Source: an uncultured Oscillospiraceae bacterium
Lineage (GTDB): Bacteria; Bacillota; Clostridia; Oscillospirales; Ruminococcaceae
NCBI GenBank assembly: GCA_934466455.1
Contig: CAKSLF010000006.1
Location: 29,120 to 93,119, forward strand
Length of the DNA stretch: 64,000 bases
Reading direction: 5' to 3'
Shown here: piece by piece, positions 15,828-23,700 of the stretch
Position numbering within the stretch: the stretch's first letter is position 1
Layout of the letters: every line of letters starts with the position of its first letter
Translations under genes and position numbers: made by a program
Notes under the pieces: generated by a model
The model's input: only the letters and a program-made list of their open reading frames with translations
Database searches by the model: none
Told to the model about the DNA's origin: nothing

Positions 15828-16529
15828 TCAGTTTCTTTCGATAAAAGCACGGTTTATGTCGTCGTATTTTCCTCTTGCAACAGGAATTTCGGTTTTCCCG
15901 TTGAGTACGACTGAGGTTCGGCTTATGCGTGTTACGGTTTTAAGATTTACAATATATGAGCGGTGAACACGAAAAAAGTCTTTGCTTAATTTTTGCTCAA
16001 GCACGGATATGTTCTCCTTTGTCCTATATTCGCCGTTTTTTGTATGAATAACAATGTCGTGGAGAAACGATTCCGCATATAAAATATCGCTTTCATAGAG
16101 CTTAACAGTTTCGCCCCCGCAAAAAATTACTATGTGGGCAGGCTCTTGTTCAAGCTTGGCTGCGGCTTTTGAAAGCACCTCGAACAACTTTTCTTTAGCC
16201 ACAGGCTTTATAAGATAATGAAGAGCGTCCACCTCATATCCTTCTCCGACAAATTCAAAATGAGAGGTAACAAATACTATTTCCGCACAGCTTCCTTTGC
16301 TGCGAAGGAGCTTTGCAAGCTCTATTCCGGAAGTGCCTTTCATCTCCACATCCAAAAACAGAATATCAAAAGCATCTTTTTCATCAAAGGCAAAAAGGAA
16401 CGCCTCCGCACTTGGAAATACGGAGATTTTGCAAACGGAATTATATTTTTTTGCCCATTCGAACACGGCGGAACTTATATTTTCGGCATACTGCGGTTCA
16501 TCATCGCAAACAGCTATGCGATATTCCAT
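15828..16529 (-). CDS. LytTR-family response regulator
   Basis: The start at 16529 follows GGAGGTG by six bases; the frame upstream of it has no coding character. The 233-residue protein has a receiver domain (acidic pair Asp9-Asp10, phospho-acceptor Asp60 in FLDVEM, Thr/Ser at FVTS, Lys in LIKPV). A C-terminal LytTR DNA-binding domain (about 135-233) ends with FFRVHRSYIVNLKTV, the family hallmark. It is first in a two-gene operon with the GHKL kinase. LytTR regulators commonly control quorum-sensing, bacteriocin and export genes, so the neighbouring ABC exporter pair is a plausible target. Confidence 0.95.
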   Translation of the reverse strand: MEYRIAVCDDEPQYAENISSAVFEWAKKYNSVCKISVFPSAEAFLFAFDEKDAFDILFLDVEMKGTSGIELAKLLRSKGSCAEIVFVTSHFEFVGEGYEVDALHYLIKPVAKEKLFEVLSKAAAKLEQEPAHIVIFCGGETVKLYESDILYAESFLHDIVIHTKNGEYRTKENISVLEQKLSKDFFRVHRSYIVNLKTVTRISRTSVVLNGKTEIPVARGKYDDINRAFIERN

Positions 16530-16589
16530 TTTTTCACCTCCGGTTGTTTTTTTATATACAAAATTATAGCATAAGATAAAAGCCGTTTC

Positions 16590-16640
16590 AATAAAAAAGC
16601 AGTCCCGAAGACAATGCAAAACTCATCAAAGCTTCGGGAC
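16590..16640 (-). terminator. Intrinsic terminator of the cob operon
   Basis: The minus-strand stem GTCCCGAAG/CTTCGGGAC (16640-16632 with 16610-16602) has a 21-base loop and is followed by a T-rich run at 16598-16590. It ends the operon that runs from cobT through the DUF4430 lipoprotein. Confidence 0.8.
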
Positions 16641-16647
16641 CGACTTT

Positions 16648-17211
16648 TTATTTATTCATCGAAAGACCGAGGTCTTCTCCAAGGTTGCAGGTATACTCAA
16701 ACTTGAGTACATCTCCCCTCTCCACCTTGTATTGACCGCAGCCGTAGCTTGGCGACCAGCCGTTTACGGAATAAATCCATCCGGAAAGCCCGCCGCAATC
16801 AAACTCATAGAGATTATTTATTCCCTCCACATACTGCAAGCCTTTTGTTCCGCTGTATTCCATATGGAGATTATTTTTCTTTGCAACTTTAGCGAGGATA
16901 TCAAAAACCGTTTCGCCGTCCTCAAATTCAACCTTTGTTTCCGGAAGAATAACTCCGTCGTCGGGCAAAAAAGCATATGCTTCTTTTTTCTTTATGCCAT
17001 TGTCTATGGCTGTTTTGCAGCTTATGCTTATATAGCAGATATATTCCTCCGGGCGGCTTTCCGGTTCGTTTCCGGCGTTGCTTTTTGCTGCCTCAATTTC
17101 ACTTTCTGTCAAAAGCCAACCGCCGGTTTTTCCGCCGCCGGGTTCCGATTCGTTGCCGCATCCGCAAAAAAGCAGCAAAAAGGTCAAAATTATTGCAAGT
17201 GCTTTTTTCAT
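16648..17211 (-). CDS. DUF4430 (transcobalamin C-terminal-like) lipoprotein in the cob operon
   Basis: The 187-residue protein has a lipoprotein signal peptide (hydrophobic run ending FCGC, Cys18), a short acidic linker and a single DUF4430 domain (about 55-187). The domain contains VEFEDGETVFDILAKVAKK, LSGWIYSVNGWSPSYGCG and VERGDVLKFEYT. The same domain type is in the riboswitch-controlled protein at 7979-9925. Here it is the last gene of the nucleotide-loop assembly operon and overlaps the CobC-like gene by four bases. That strengthens the inference that DUF4430 proteins in this organism bind corrinoids outside the cell. Direct binding is not shown. Confidence 0.9.
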   Translation of the reverse strand: MKKALAIILTFLLLFCGCGNESEPGGGKTGGWLLTESEIEAAKSNAGNEPESRPEEYICYISISCKTAIDNGIKKKEAYAFLPDDGVILPETKVEFEDGETVFDILAKVAKKNNLHMEYSGTKGLQYVEGINNLYEFDCGGLSGWIYSVNGWSPSYGCGQYKVERGDVLKFEYTCNLGEDLGLSMNK

Positions 17212-17813
17212 ACCTGTTGAGCCTCCGATTCGTTAAGCTTTATTTCGGAATAAAACGCCGGAACTCCGTTTGCAAAAGTTATTTTGTATCCCTCGCAGGG
17301 TTTTGGCTGCCAGAGGTAAAAATGCTCCTTTGCTCCGGGAAAATACTCCTGCATAAGAGATGCGATTATTCCTCCGTGGCAAACGATTATGCAATCTTCT
17401 TTACAATAATCGTTCATTGCGTTTTGAGCACGGGCAAACATTATGGCTCCGCTTTCTCCGTTTGGGCAAACATTACTCCAGTTATCACCGGAGATCCAAA
17501 GCTGATACTCCGGAATGTTTTTAAGCTCATCATAGGTTTTCATCTCAAAATCGCCGAAATCAACCTCGTTGAGCCGCACATCGGAAATATCCGGTTCTTT
17601 TCCGTATATTTCAAAGAGGGTTTGCTTTGTGCGGCAAAGTCCGCTTGTAATAAGGCGGAAGCCCTCCGGATCCGGATATATTTTTGCCTTGCGCCGAATG
17701 GCAAGAGCCTCTATGCCCTCTTTTGCAAGAGGGAGATCCGTACTGCCGTAATAAAGCCGCTTTAAGTTTCCTTCTGTTATACCGTGTCTTATAAGATAAA
17801 CCGTATTCATCAT
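17208..17813 (-). CDS. cobC: Histidine phosphatase, probable alpha-ribazole-5'-phosphate phosphatase (CobC-like)
   Basis: The 201-residue protein begins with YLIRHGITEGN, the catalytic RHG motif (phospho-His10), and has the second catalytic His region in CIIVCHGGIIASLM. Both are classic for the phosphoglycerate-mutase-like phosphatase superfamily. Family membership alone does not define the substrate. The position between CobU/CobS/CobT genes and a DUF4430 gene, with four-base overlaps on both sides, points to removal of the phosphate from alpha-ribazole 5'-phosphate or adenosylcobalamin 5'-phosphate. The second codon is also ATG, so translation may start one codon later. Confidence 0.85.
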   Translation of the reverse strand: MMNTVYLIRHGITEGNLKRLYYGSTDLPLAKEGIEALAIRRKAKIYPDPEGFRLITSGLCRTKQTLFEIYGKEPDISDVRLNEVDFGDFEMKTYDELKNIPEYQLWISGDNWSNVCPNGESGAIMFARAQNAMNDYCKEDCIIVCHGGIIASLMQEYFPGAKEHFYLWQPKPCEGYKITFANGVPAFYSEIKLNESEAQQV

Positions 17814-18187
17814 TTTAACTCCGTTGGAATTTTACAAAAAACTCTGGTTACATGCTCGCTTTTTTCCGCAATCTTTATAAGCAGGCGTCCGTTCGCTTCA
17901 CGCCAAGCTCTTTCCGTTTTGTCAATCGGAACAACGCCGCAGGAAATATCATCGGAAATTACCACGCCGTGCTCAAAATTTTTTGCGTGCTCAAAAAAGT
18001 GCTCGGAGGGTTCAACACCGTGCTCAACACACCAAAAGCTGTATCTTTCTATATGAGAAATGCATTTTTTGTTAAAGTCGATTTTTCCGTCTTTTTCACA
18101 AATACAAATATCCTCATCAGAAAAGCCGAATTTTTCTTTTGAAAATTCGGTTTTTCCTTGATATGCTCCGCCGATTATAAGCTCCAT
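17810..18187 (-). CDS. Short CobU-like nucleotide-binding protein
   Basis: The 125-residue protein starts with a P-loop (IIGGAYQGKTEF) in the place where CobU has GGARSGKS. It ends with VISDDISCGVVPID...WREANGR, which matches the VSNEVG.GIVP segment of canonical CobU. The middle region with the guanylylated His motif is not recognisable. It is about 50 residues shorter than CobU. It lies between cobS and the CobC-like gene (overlap of four bases with the latter). It is probably a CobU paralogue with kinase-like or accessory function; see the finding on motif partition with the gene at 18956-19498. Confidence 0.8.
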   Translation of the reverse strand: MELIIGGAYQGKTEFSKEKFGFSDEDICICEKDGKIDFNKKCISHIERYSFWCVEHGVEPSEHFFEHAKNFEHGVVISDDISCGVVPIDKTERAWREANGRLLIKIAEKSEHVTRVFCKIPTELK

Positions 18188-18203
18188 AATATATTCTCCT
18201 CAA

Positions 18204-18959
18204 TTAAAACAGCATAAGTGCTATTACTCCGCAAAGCTCGGCCATTGTTGTACCAAGCCCGGTTACATCTCCGGAAAATCCGTCCAGTTCCTTAAAAGTA
18301 TATGCGGTGAAGACGGCATATCCCAATACGGCAGCCAAAACGCATATAACTCCGCAAGCTCCGAAAGCAAACCAGCCGAGGCTAATCGAAAGCGCAAGAA
18401 TAATCAAAAGAGCAATTATATTACCTTTGCTTATTCCCTTTTGAAAGCTTCCTGCGTATTCGCTGTGCCCCATAGGACGGAGAGTTGAAACACCTATTGC
18501 GCTGCAGGCTCTTGAAGCGGTGGCAATGAGCACGAGCACCCAAAGATTTTCGCTTCCATCGAAGGAGGCAAATGCGGCAAAACCAACAAGAAGAAGCATT
18601 GCAAGGCTCATAACCGCAAAGGAGCCTACATGAGAATCCTTTAGTATCTCCCGTTTCTTTTCAAGAGGACGGCGGGAAAAAACGGCGTCGCAGCAATCCA
18701 TAAATCCGTCGAGATGTATGCCGCCGCTTAGCCAGTATGGCAAAAAAGTAAGAATTGCAGCCGTAAAAATTTCGGGACAGCCGAAATTTCGCATCAAAAC
18801 ACCGATTCCTGCCCATATTGCACCGATTACAGTCCCTACTATCGGAAAAACGACAAGCATAAGAGAGCGCACCGAGTCCTCCCAAACATGAGCAAATGGC
18901 GTTGGTATTGCGCAGAACATACTAAAGCTCATACAAAACGCTTTGAGCAGTTTTTTCAT
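18204..18959 (-). CDS. cobS: Adenosylcobinamide-GDP ribazoletransferase (cobalamin synthase)
   Basis: I start at ATG 18959, which overlaps the cobU stop (ATGA); a 14-codon upstream extension has no support. The 251-residue integral membrane protein has FCAIPTPF near the N-terminus, then GGIHLDGFMDCCDAVFSRR, the metal-binding Asp-rich motif of CobS, and further hydrophobic helices. It joins alpha-ribazole (or its phosphate) to adenosylcobinamide-GDP at the membrane. It is in the cobT-cobU-cobS order. Confidence 0.95.
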   Translation of the reverse strand: MKKLLKAFCMSFSMFCAIPTPFAHVWEDSVRSLMLVVFPIVGTVIGAIWAGIGVLMRNFGCPEIFTAAILTFLPYWLSGGIHLDGFMDCCDAVFSRRPLEKKREILKDSHVGSFAVMSLAMLLLVGFAAFASFDGSENLWVLVLIATASRACSAIGVSTLRPMGHSEYAGSFQKGISKGNIIALLIILALSISLGWFAFGACGVICVLAAVLGYAVFTAYTFKELDGFSGDVTGLGTTMAELCGVIALMLF

Positions 18960-19498
18960 AAAAGGTCGGCTCCTTTGTAGTAAATTATTTGACCGCAGCA
19001 AAATTCCGCAACCACATCACATTTCGCCGCAAGGCGGCAATCAACTTCCGCAAGCCCCTTGCGGAAGGCTTCTGTCCATTCGTCGTAAAATGCGGCGTCG
19101 CAATAGATGTTATCGGAAACAAAAACCGTGTTTTGCGCTTTTTCTGCAAAGGCAATAAGTCCGTTTACGGTTTTATCTACGGCGGCAAAATTTATGTTTC
19201 CGTCCATTCCGCCGAACATTTCATTTGTGAGCAGGGCGGTTACACTGTCCACAAGGTATGTTCCCTGATTATCTGTTTCGGGGAGGTGACTTACAATATC
19301 TCTCCCCCATTCGACTGTATTGAACCCCCAACCGGCACGCTCGTTTCTGTGCCGTGCGATTCTTGCGTCATCTTCGCCGTCGTGCGGCTCCATGGTGGCA
19401 AGATACCAGAGGTGGTTTTCGTTTGCAAGGTGTTTTGCACAGGTTTGGGCAAACATGGATTTGCCGTTTTTTGCTCCGCCGGATATAAAAATCTTCAT
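18956..19498 (-). CDS. cobU: Adenosylcobinamide kinase/guanylyltransferase (CobU)
   Basis: The 180-residue protein has a P-loop GGAKNGKS (7-14), YLATMEP, and ARIARHRNERAGW with His50 in the position of the guanylylated His of CobU. Length and order match the family. The later VSNEVGxGIVP motif is not conserved: VSDNIYCDAAF stands in its place. The gene overlaps both cobT and cobS by four bases. It should phosphorylate adenosylcobinamide and transfer GMP to it. The altered C-terminal motif raises the question of whether it needs the short paralogue at 17810-18187. Confidence 0.9.
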   Translation of the reverse strand: MKIFISGGAKNGKSMFAQTCAKHLANENHLWYLATMEPHDGEDDARIARHRNERAGWGFNTVEWGRDIVSHLPETDNQGTYLVDSVTALLTNEMFGGMDGNINFAAVDKTVNGLIAFAEKAQNTVFVSDNIYCDAAFYDEWTEAFRKGLAEVDCRLAAKCDVVAEFCCGQIIYYKGADLL

Positions 19499-20592
19499 CT
19501 TTTCACCGTAAAATTATCGCCCTTGCGAATTTCGTCAAGGTAACTGTCATTTATACTTGCTTCCTCAAAGGTTGCCATTTCGTTCATAACGGCGAATGCC
19601 GCTTCCAGAACACAGAACATAACCGGGCAACCGCTGCCCTCTCCAAGCCGCATTTTTAACAGCAGCGGTGCCTCCAACCCAAGCTCTTTTATTGCAAGGA
19701 GATAGCCCGGCTCAAAGGAAGCGTGGGAGGCTATAAAGTAATCCTTTGCAGAGGGGCAAATGCGCGCCGCCGCAAGAGCGGCGACAACGGAAATAAACCC
19801 ATCAATAACAACAGGAATATGGTGTTCCGCTGCACCGAGAAATACACCCGCCATTGCGCAAATATCAAGTCCCCCAACCTTTGCCAGAACATCAATTGGG
19901 TCATCGGGATTTGGCTTATGCTTTTCTATTGCGCCGTCGATGACTTCAAGCTTATGTCGGTATGCTTCTTCAAGAAGTCCGCCGCCCTTTCCTGCGGTTG
20001 CAGAGGCGGGCTTTCCCGTAAACACAGAAAGCACTGCGGAAGAAGTTGTTGTATTGCCTATGCCCATTTCTCCGACGCCTATTATGTCAACACCGTCCTC
20101 GGCGCATTTATCAGCCATTTCAAGCCCGACACAAATTGCCTTTTCCGCCTGCTCACGGGTCATTGCCGGCTCTAAATACAAATTCTTTGTGCCGTAGGCG
20201 ATTTTCCTGTTTATTACAGCCGGGCAATTATAGTCCGACATAACGCCGACATCTACGACTGCGATTTCATCGCCGAAATGCCTTGCAAGGGATGACGCAC
20301 CGGTCATTCCTCTTGTAAGGTTTATTGTTTGAGAAAGGGTTACGGATTGCGGAGTGCAGGAAACGCCCTCGTCACAAACTCCGTTATCAGCACAAAGCAC
20401 AACAATGCGGCATTTATCTGCTTTATTATGTATTTTTCCGGTCATTCCGGCAACACGAACGGATAAATCCTCGAGCATGCCAAGGCTTCCCGGCGGCTTT
20501 GCAAGCTGAGCCTGGCGTTTTTTTGCTTCATCAATAATATTTTTGTCTGCGGGTCTTATGTTTTTACACGCAGCGGCTATTCTTTCGTTCAC
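19495..20592 (-). CDS. cobT: Nicotinate-nucleotide-dimethylbenzimidazole phosphoribosyltransferase
   Basis: I choose GTG 20592, nine bases after AGGAGGA; the longer frame to 20637 runs across the ribosome site. The 365-residue protein has AKPPGSLGMLE, GMGIGNTT-type segment GEMGIGNTTTSSA and the catalytic-Glu motif MRLGEGSGC, all characteristic of CobT. It makes alpha-ribazole phosphate from nicotinate mononucleotide and a lower-ligand base. No bza or bluB lower-ligand synthesis gene is in the window, so the base may be taken from the environment. First gene of the operon. Confidence 0.95.
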   Translation of the reverse strand: MNERIAAACKNIRPADKNIIDEAKKRQAQLAKPPGSLGMLEDLSVRVAGMTGKIHNKADKCRIVVLCADNGVCDEGVSCTPQSVTLSQTINLTRGMTGASSLARHFGDEIAVVDVGVMSDYNCPAVINRKIAYGTKNLYLEPAMTREQAEKAICVGLEMADKCAEDGVDIIGVGEMGIGNTTTSSAVLSVFTGKPASATAGKGGGLLEEAYRHKLEVIDGAIEKHKPNPDDPIDVLAKVGGLDICAMAGVFLGAAEHHIPVVIDGFISVVAALAAARICPSAKDYFIASHASFEPGYLLAIKELGLEAPLLLKMRLGEGSGCPVMFCVLEAAFAVMNEMATFEEASINDSYLDEIRKGDNFTVKR

Positions 20593-20627
20593 TGTAAAAA
20601 ATCCTCCTAACGGAATGATTGTTATAC

Positions 20628-20636
20628 ATTGTAGCA
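20628..20636 (-). promoter_or_regulatory. Extended -10 promoter of the cob operon
   Basis: The minus strand reads TGCTACAAT at 20636-20628, with a TGGAAA-like -35 about 17 bases upstream. The leader is only about 30 bases, so there is no room for a second cobalamin riboswitch ahead of cobT. Confidence 0.55.
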
Positions 20637-20713
20637 CAAACCACGGAATATTTCCATACCGCTTTTTGAAAACAGCAAATTCGGAAATGCACGCAGTTTT
20701 ACTGTGAATTTTT

Positions 20714-20733
20714 GCATAAATTTATGCTATGAT
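20714..20733 (+). promoter_or_regulatory. Promoter and probable operator of the TetR-type gene
   Basis: A perfect 14-base palindrome GCATAAATTTATGC (20714-20727) directly abuts and overlaps an extended -10 (TGC TATGAT, TATGAT at 20728-20733). A bound repressor would block RNA polymerase, which fits autoregulation by the downstream TetR-family protein. Confidence 0.6.
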
Positions 20734-20756
20734 AGACAAAAAGGAGGGGGTCTTTT

Positions 20757-21272
20757 GTGGAAACGAAAAGCAGAATAATCGAAGAATATAAAAAGCTTGT
20801 AAAAGAGAAAAAGACCGCCGATATTACAGTTGCGGAAATATGCCGCAATGCAGGCATTTCCAGAACGACATTTTACAGTTATTTTCACGACAGATATGAG
20901 ATAACGGAAACGATTATGCTTGATGAAATTGAAGGACCGCTGCTTAAAGCCTTGCATGCGGGTTTTGCACGCAGCGAAGTTATCAGAATAATTTTTGAGA
21001 GCTTTCTTTATGACAAAGACTTCTATAAAATTGCGATTATGGAGGACTGTCAAAACTCTCTTTATGAAAGCCTTATTGAAAGTCTGACAAAAATAATTTC
21101 CGAAAACGATAAAAGCAAAGAAAAGCAAATGCTTTCTTCAAAAGAACGAGAATATGTGGATTATCGCTTTGCCGCAGATACGGTTTTTACAATAAAAAAA
21201 TGGATGATGGGCGGAATGGCGGAATCACCGGAATTTATGAGCAAGGTCTATATTTATCCCAAATTTGAATAA
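20757..21272 (+). CDS. TetR/AcrR-family transcriptional regulator
   Basis: The gene starts at GTG 20757, seven bases after AGGAGGGGG. The 171-residue protein has an N-terminal helix-turn-helix (ITVAEICRNAGISRTTFYSYF, with the FYxxF hallmark of the family). A short ligand-binding C-terminal part of TetR_C type follows, containing the conserved KKWMMGGM segment. It stands alone, ahead of an SDR oxidoreductase but separated from it by a terminator. The effector and targets are unknown; its own palindromic promoter is the best candidate target. Confidence 0.92.
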   Translation: METKSRIIEEYKKLVKEKKTADITVAEICRNAGISRTTFYSYFHDRYEITETIMLDEIEGPLLKALHAGFARSEVIRIIFESFLYDKDFYKIAIMEDCQNSLYESLIESLTKIISENDKSKEKQMLSSKEREYVDYRFAADTVFTIKKWMMGGMAESPEFMSKVYIYPKFE

Positions 21273-21287
21273 TAAATTTATTAACGG

Positions 21288-21328
21288 AAAAAGGCTTACA
21301 GTTTACCGAAACTGTAAGCCTTTTGCTT
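21288..21328 (+). terminator. Intrinsic terminator after the TetR-type gene
   Basis: The stem AAGGCTTACAGTTT/AAACTGTAAGCCTT (21291-21304 with 21309-21322) has a four-base loop and is followed by TTGCTTA. It lies 15 bases past the stop. Confidence 0.82.
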
Positions 21329-21349
21329 ACTGAATTCTCATTTTGCAAA

Positions 21350-21378
21350 TTACAATACCGATAGCTGTGTGTTAAGAT
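21350..21378 (+). promoter_or_regulatory. Promoter of the SDR oxidoreductase gene
   Basis: TTACAA at 21350-21355 and TAAGAT at 21373-21378 are spaced 17 bases; transcription would start near 21385. The hexamers match four of six and five of six bases. Confidence 0.5.
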
Positions 21379-21425
21379 ATAAACGAACCGTACAGCGGAT
21401 TTTTATTAAAAAGGAGCGATTTTTA

Positions 21426-22334
21426 ATGGCAGATGTTAACGCAACCGTAACCAGAAAGGGAGATACAGACGACTATACTCTTCAGGATCTTGGTTGGGAC
21501 AGAGTTCCGACATGGATGGAGGGTAAGCCCCTTTCGGAAATGATAAGCCTTAAAGGCAAAACTGCACTTGTAACAGGTGCCGGCGGTATCGGTCTTGGCA
21601 GAGATATTGCCAACAGCCTTGCTGCACTCGGTGCAGAAGTTGTTCTTGTGGATATCCTTGAAGATGTTCATAAAACAGCAAAAGATGTAGCCGAAAAATG
21701 GGGCGTAAAAACCCATTCTATTGTATGTGATCTTACAAAATACGACGAAGTCGGCAAAATGTTTGAAGCCGCATATGGTATGATTACCGGAGGAAAGCTT
21801 GATATTCTTGTAAACAACGCAAATTTTAACCGTGCCGGTGCAATTCAGAATATGACCGAAGAGGATATACGCATTTCCACAGAGGGACCATATATAAGCC
21901 AGGTTAACTGCTGCGTCCATGTTGCAAAGCATATGATAGAGAATCATTCCGGAAAAATCATTAACATCGGGACCGAAGCTTCCAGAAAGGTAAGCAATCC
22001 GGGTCTTGCTCTTTATGCGGCGGCAAAGGGCGGAGTTCTCAGTCTTACCAGAACACTTGCCTCCGAGCTTGCGCCTTACGGAATAATCGTAAACGGCGTT
22101 GCGCCCGGCGTTATGATGCATTCCCGTCTTTGCGGATATTTTGAAAACCCAAGCGATGACCCAAGAATGAAAGCGGTTCGTAAGTCCATAGTAGAGAGCG
22201 CACAGGAAACACTGACACAGCGTGTTTCCATTCCGTGGGAAGTTGCAAACACCGTTGCATATCTTTGCACCGACGCTTGCTCCTACATTTACGGTCAGAT
22301 GATTATGAACGGCGGCGGTATTACCGCTCCGTAA
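21426..22334 (+). CDS. Short-chain dehydrogenase/reductase (SDR)
   Basis: I start at ATG 21426, preceded by AAAGGAG ten bases upstream; the frame before it covers the promoter. The 302-residue protein has an N-terminal extension of about 45 residues, then a Rossmann NAD(P) site (TGAGGIGLG), an NNA motif, the catalytic YAAAK (Tyr-x3-Lys) with an upstream Ser, and a C-terminal GQMIMNGGG. This is the classical SDR fold. The N-terminal extension is longer than in FabG-type reductases. The substrate is unknown. It is a single-gene unit with its own promoter and a strong terminator. Confidence 0.92.
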   Translation: MADVNATVTRKGDTDDYTLQDLGWDRVPTWMEGKPLSEMISLKGKTALVTGAGGIGLGRDIANSLAALGAEVVLVDILEDVHKTAKDVAEKWGVKTHSIVCDLTKYDEVGKMFEAAYGMITGGKLDILVNNANFNRAGAIQNMTEEDIRISTEGPYISQVNCCVHVAKHMIENHSGKIINIGTEASRKVSNPGLALYAAAKGGVLSLTRTLASELAPYGIIVNGVAPGVMMHSRLCGYFENPSDDPRMKAVRKSIVESAQETLTQRVSIPWEVANTVAYLCTDACSYIYGQMIMNGGGITAP

Positions 22335-22357
22335 CATGGCGATTTTTGAAAGACACA

Positions 22358-22404
22358 AAACAAAGAGGCGGAAGCAAAAATTGCTTCCGCCTCTTTGTTT
22401 TTAT
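22358..22404 (+). terminator. Intrinsic terminator after the SDR gene
   Basis: A stem of about 16 base pairs (ACAAAGAGGCGGAAGC arm at 22360-22375, complement at 22383-22398) is followed by TTTTTATT. The T-run forms the start of the tandem repeat at 22397. Confidence 0.9.
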
Positions 22405-22480
22405 TCTATAACAAGTTTTTTGAAGATTTTTTTACCTTGTTTTTATTCTATAACAAGTTTTTTGAAGATTTTTTTACCTT
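22397..22480. repeat. Perfect 42-bp tandem duplication of the tyrS 3' end
   Basis: Bases 22397-22438 and 22439-22480 are identical. The second unit contains the last codons and stop of tyrS (ending KKIFKKLVIE on the minus strand). The first unit repeats them beyond the stop, untranslated. The unit length is a multiple of three, and the copies show no divergence, so the event is recent or was selected. Confidence 0.95.
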
Positions 22481-23666
22481 TTTTGAGAATTACCTCGCCG
22501 TCAAAGGCGGTTCTTTCAATTGCGGCAAAAACATCCGTGACCTTTTCGTCATTTATGGTGATTCCGCCCTGTTCTATAAGGCGTTTGCCTTCTCCTTTTG
22601 ATTTTGCGATTCCGGCTTTAATAAGAGCCTCCGTTACTGCGATTTTACCGTCGGAAAAATCGCTTTCGAAAAGAGAAACAGTGGGCATATTTTCACTTGA
22701 AACGCCGGCGGAGAACAACGCATGAGATGCCTCAAGAGCTTTGTCCGCCTCATCCTTTCCGTGAACAAGAGCGGTAAGCTCATGTGCAAGAATCTCTTTT
22801 TTCTCGTTTATGCGGCTGTCGTCCCAATGTTCTATTTCGTCGATGGTTTCGAGCGGAAGGAAGGTAAGCATACGCAGGCACTTCATAACATCGGAATCTC
22901 CGATATTGCGCCAATACTGATAGAACTCAAAGGGAGATGTTTTCTCCGGGTCAAGCCAAACGGCACCTTTTGCGGTTTTGCCCATTTTTTTGCCCTCGCT
23001 GTTAAGGAGCAGGGTTATGGTCATTGCATATGCATCGTCGCCGGTTTTCTTTCTGATAAGCTCCGTGCCGCCGAGCATATTGCTCCATTGGTCATCTCCG
23101 CCGAATTGCATATTGCAGCCGTAATGGGTATGAAGATAATAGAAATCGTAGGACTGCATAATCATATAGTTAAACTCAAGGAAGCTAAGTCCTTTTTCCA
23201 TACGCTGCTTATAGCATTCGGCACGGAGCATATTATTTACGGAGAAGCATGCGCCAACATCACGCAAAAGCTCTATATAGTTAAGCTTGAGCAGCCAATC
23301 GGCATTGTTCACCATAATTGCTTTGTCTTCGCCAAATTCGATAAACCGCTCCATCTGTTTACGGAAGCAGTCGCAGTTGTGCTGTATTGTTTCGGGAGTC
23401 ATCATAGAACGCATATCTGTTCTGCCGGAAGGGTCTCCGATATAGCCTGTGCCTCCGCCGATGAGCACAACGGGCTTGTTACCCGCCATCTGAAGGCGTT
23501 TCATAAGGCAAAGAGCCATAAAGTGCCCAACATGGAGAGAATCTGCGGTCGGGTCAAATCCTATATAAAATCTTGCTCCGCCGTTATTGATAAGCTCCTT
23601 TATTTCTTCTTCGTCCGTGACCTGCGCTATAAGTCCTCTGGCTTTAAGCTCGTCATAAATCGTCAT
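22443..23666 (-). CDS. tyrS: Tyrosyl-tRNA synthetase
   Basis: The 407-residue class I synthetase has the HIGH-type motif DSLHVGHF, the tyrosine pocket segment GGDDQWSN, the KMSKS-type motif KKMGKTAKG and a C-terminal S4 RNA-binding domain (GIAKSKGEGKRLIEQGGITIND). It charges tRNA-Tyr. It is preceded by a T-box leader that should raise expression when tRNA-Tyr is uncharged. The last ten codons are duplicated downstream as an untranslated tandem repeat. Confidence 0.97.
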   Translation of the reverse strand: MTIYDELKARGLIAQVTDEEEIKELINNGGARFYIGFDPTADSLHVGHFMALCLMKRLQMAGNKPVVLIGGGTGYIGDPSGRTDMRSMMTPETIQHNCDCFRKQMERFIEFGEDKAIMVNNADWLLKLNYIELLRDVGACFSVNNMLRAECYKQRMEKGLSFLEFNYMIMQSYDFYYLHTHYGCNMQFGGDDQWSNMLGGTELIRKKTGDDAYAMTITLLLNSEGKKMGKTAKGAVWLDPEKTSPFEFYQYWRNIGDSDVMKCLRMLTFLPLETIDEIEHWDDSRINEKKEILAHELTALVHGKDEADKALEASHALFSAGVSSENMPTVSLFESDFSDGKIAVTEALIKAGIAKSKGEGKRLIEQGGITINDEKVTDVFAAIERTAFDGEVILKKGKKIFKKLVIE

Positions 23667-23700
23667 TTTCTTTCCTCCGTTTTTATTTTTAATTTTGCAC

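Noticed and set aside
21423..22358. Minus-strand open frame of 311 codons opposite the SDR gene
   Set aside because: The SDR frame carries clear catalytic motifs and a ribosome site; the opposite frame does not.
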